From: Opeltia flavorubescens | Lineage: Eukaryota; Ascomycota; Lecanoromycetes; Teloschistales; Teloschistaceae | Direction of reading: 5' to 3' | DNA: 59,438 nucleotides | Assembly (NCBI GenBank): GCA_000442125.1 | Contig: KE546976.1 | Span: forward strand, 1,539,477-1,598,914 | Part shown: one piece after another, positions 56,586 through 59,438 of the stretch | Layout of the letters: the number at the start of each line of letters is the position of its first letter | Position numbering within the stretch: the first letter of the stretch is position 1 | Notes under the pieces: model-generated | Told to the model about the DNA's origin: nothing | What the model saw: only the letters and a program-made list of their open reading frames with translations | The model's database searches: none | Position numbers and translations under genes: made by a program

Positions 56586-59424
56586 CGTATTTTTATATAT
56601 AAAAACCCGTGGATAGGTATAACGAAAATATTATATCGAGGTATTTTAGGTACTAATTTTATATATTAATTTAAATTTACGATTATTTTTTTTAAAATTA
56701 ATAAGTTATAGCCGCTTTTAAATTTATTTATAAACAAATTCGATTTAGTATTTATATTCAATTTTCGAGAATATTATTTTCTCGAATTTTAATTAATTTT
56801 TAAAATTATTTCCTTTAATTAAAAGCTATAGATATATTATAAAATTTTATTAACGTTAATTTTTATAAAGTTCGATTTTATAATTACTAGTTTAAATTTA
56901 AAGGCTATAGAAGTATTATAAAATCTAATTAAAGTCTTATTATATAATACTCGACTTTTTAAAAAATAGTTTTATTATTAATTAAAATAATTTACTTTAA
57001 TTATAAAAAATATTCTAATTTTATATATATATTAAAATACGATTTTATAATTACAATTAAAAAATCCGAAATTAAATAATCTATAATTATAATTATAGCT
57101 TTTTCGGCTTGTTATTTTCGGTAATAGTTTTTATATATAATTTAGGACTTTAAATTTAGTTTTAAATTGTATTAAAATCTATATTAATATATAGTACGCG
57201 ACTATTTATACTCGCTTATAGTCGAGTTCGGCTATTTTTTAACCTTTATTTTTTACGCTAATCGCGATTATAAGGTTATAATAAATATTATTAGATTTTA
57301 TACTAAATAAAAATAATATAAATATTAATTTTCTAATAGAACTATTTAAATATTAAAAATACCGATTATAATAGTACTAGATTTATATTATTTAGAATCT
57401 ATAGGGGAATTATAGTTAAAGTTACCGAATTTTTAGATTATTTATATCTAGTTATTTTTTCTAGTAGAAGATTTTATTTCGGCGCCGAAATATAATATAA
57501 AATACTATAAAATATTTAGCTAAATCCGATTTATAAAAGTGGTAAAATTAATAAATTTAAAATTTTTTAGAAGTTTTAAATAAGATAACCCTCCTTTAAT
57601 ATTAGGTATAAAAAGAATAAAAAATATAATATATAATTAAAGTTATTAGTAATAGTATACGATTTAATAAAAACGAGTTAAAGAACGTTCGATTAAAAAT
57701 TAATAATAAATAACGCTAAAAATACCCGGTAGAGAGATATTAAATAAAAATTATTATAATATTTTATAATTATATTAAATTTTTATTTTTTTTTTTATTA
57801 AATAATTAATTTTATTAAACGGCTAAATTTTTAAACGATCTAATTTTATATTATAATCTTTATAATTTTTTAGTTTCGATTTATTATATTTATTATCGAG
57901 TTTTTAAATAACTTTTCCGCTTCGATTAATAGTAAATATTAATTTTAAATTATAAATATTATAAAAGCTTAAAACGGTCTATTTTTAACTAGAAAAAAAA
58001 AACTACCGATCGAAATATTTAATAGAAAAAGTATTATTTTTACTTTTTTATTTATTACTACTAATATAAATAATTAAATTATATCGAAATTATCGAATAG
58101 TTTTTTTAATTAATAATAATATTATTAAACTATTATTATTTCTTTTAAAGAAATTTAATTTAAAAAATTAAAATATTTAAAAATTTATTAAATAATTCTA
58201 TAAAGAATTAAAATATAATTATTTAAATTTAAAAAAAGAATATTTTTATTCGATAAAAGGATTAGATATATTATCTACAATTATAATCTAGAATTTAATA
58301 TAACTGTATTAGAATTTTATTAAAAATAGGTTTAATTATTTATTTTTATATTTACAATAATATTTTTTTTTTTAAACTATTTAAATTCTCTATTTTATAT
58401 AAATTTTAGTAATTATACTATTTTATATTTTTATTTCGTTTTTATAAAGCTTGTTATAAATATATATAAATTCGGATATAATCGATTTTTTCTCTTTAAT
58501 AAATCTAGTATTTATTTTTTTATTTTCCTTTACCTACCTTTTTTACTAAAATATTTAATTTTTATAGCTTTTTTTATATCTATTAAATTAAATAAAATTA
58601 AGTTAATTTAGATTTTAATTTATCTATAATTAAATTCGGCCTATTTTAACTTTTACAGATATAGTACTACGAAAAAATAAAACTTTCGTTTATTTATATA
58701 CGGGTTAGGTTTAATATTAAAATCTATATTTTTAGTTTATTATTATTATAAGTTAAAATAATTTAAACTAGTTATTTATTAATAGCTTTTTTTTTTTAAA
58801 AAATATATTTTTTATTTTTAAACGATTATAAAATTAATAATATTATATTCGATAATATAAAAATATAAGATATTTTAACCGGTCCGCCTTATATTAATTA
58901 GTAGATACTTAATTAATATTAAATTTTAGCGGAAAAACTACCGCTAGATTTATTCTTTATAGCTTGATACGCTATTTTTATATATTATTTTAAAGGAATT
59001 ATACCGGATTTAAAAATAGTTTCTTTAATAGTAATTTATATTAAAGTTATCGGGAAAAGATTCGGTTAATATAAACTTTACGGTTTATAATATATTTATA
59101 GCTTAGATTATATAAGACCTTTATAAAATTATCGATATTAGCGTTTCTATATATTTAATAATACTTCGTCGAGGTAAAATAAAATTTTAAAGGATTAATA
59201 ATCGATTTTTTCTTTTTTAAAAAGATCTAAGTCTTTTTATAAAATTAATATATAAAGCTTGCGACTATTCGGTCGAAATACTACTTTTTAATTAATAAAT
59301 AATAGGCGATTTACGATATATACAGATTTTATAGGTTAGAATATTTTAGAGCTCGATATTTTAGAATTAAAAATCTAACCGCTATAGAGATACTTTTATT
59401 TAAATAGGGTTAGGTAGATTACTA

Positions 59425-59438
59425 CTAGGGTTAGGGTT
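59425..59438 (+). repeat. Telomere repeat tract at the end of the window
   Basis: CTAGGGTTAGGGTT at the last bases, preceded by AGGGTTAGG near 59405. TTAGGG units point toward the right end, as expected for a chromosome terminus. Only two or three repeats are present, so the assembly probably stops just inside the telomere. Confidence 0.8.

Larger units (their letters stand above)
42351..59410. repeat. RIP-degenerated AT-rich block with no intact genes
   Basis: About 17 kb of roughly 75-80% AT sequence with stops in all six frames; no open frame of 60 codons is seen from 41742 to the end. CpA and TpG are rare while TpA is abundant, and CpG is comparatively retained, as expected from fungal repeat-induced point mutation acting on CpA rather than methyl-CpG decay. 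This suggests repeated elements, probably transposons or subtelomeric repeats, formerly lay here. Some stretches can still be read with stops only as TAA/TAG (for example 53450-54300), but TGA absence follows from TpG loss, so it proves nothing. I cannot name the original elements. An ambiguous base lies at 50289. Confidence 0.85.

Noticed and set aside
42351-59410. Telomere-linked RecQ helicase remnant, common in fungal subtelomeres
   Set aside because: I looked for helicase motifs and could not recognise any after mutation.
1-59438. tRNA and rRNA genes
   Set aside because: I saw no segment with tRNA arm signatures or rRNA-like sequence on either strand; a dedicated scan could still find a degenerate one.

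Overview
The window looks like one end of a chromosome of a filamentous ascomycete fungus. The evidence is short spliceosomal introns (50-183 nt) with GTGAGT/GTAAGT donors, a TTAGGG-type telomere tract at the extreme right end, and a 17-kb AT-rich block with the signature of repeat-induced point mutation (RIP). No gene belongs to a family I can name, so species and functions stay open. || Layout, left to right. (1) 1-5.1 kb: purine/A-rich subtelomeric repeats with long A tracts and a patch of degenerate telomere-like GGTTAGG units. (2) 4.8-11.4 kb: two diverging satellite families that share the core AAAATTTTGACGGTAG, at least 18 copies, separated by a small tandem duplication. (3) 11.6-18.8 kb, 23.1-23.95 kb and a solo cluster at 35.3-35.8 kb: a composite satellite made of AGCGTCTGTCCT, CCCTAACCAGACTTG, a GC-rich hairpin with an invariant GAA loop, and GATA-like microsatellite. 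(4) 13.6-16 kb, 18.8-23 kb and 24-27.6 kb: islands of decayed, locally duplicated genes lying between satellite blocks. (5) 27.7-41 kb: the best-preserved genes, six or seven small ORFs for intrinsically disordered proteins. (6) 42.35-59.4 kb: the RIP block, with no open frame of useful length, holding a dispersed palindrome and two minisatellites. (7) 59425-59438: telomere repeats. || The main biological content is a set of low-complexity modular proteins that appear related to one another. Modules recur in different combinations. One is an N-terminal exon joined by a phase-1 intron to a [DGR..]G-x-(G/H)AQ-x-GDPN-like segment (22.9, 34.8 and 38.2 kb). Another is a Ser6-Asp-x-Pro-Pro linker. 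Poly-Gln/His/Asn tracts are common. An Ala-rich helical segment with an N-(T/A)-G-I-(D/N) core and an RGG tail occurs at 37.4, 39.2 and 40.4 kb. An acidic EDWED...AAIE C-terminus occurs at 19.0, 19.2, 19.4 and 33.9 kb. Three further P/Q/S/G-rich proteins lie at 28.8, 31.5 and 32.7 kb. Intact members are nearest the RIP block and mutated copies lie among the satellites, which suggests ongoing subtelomeric duplication and decay. Functions are unknown.
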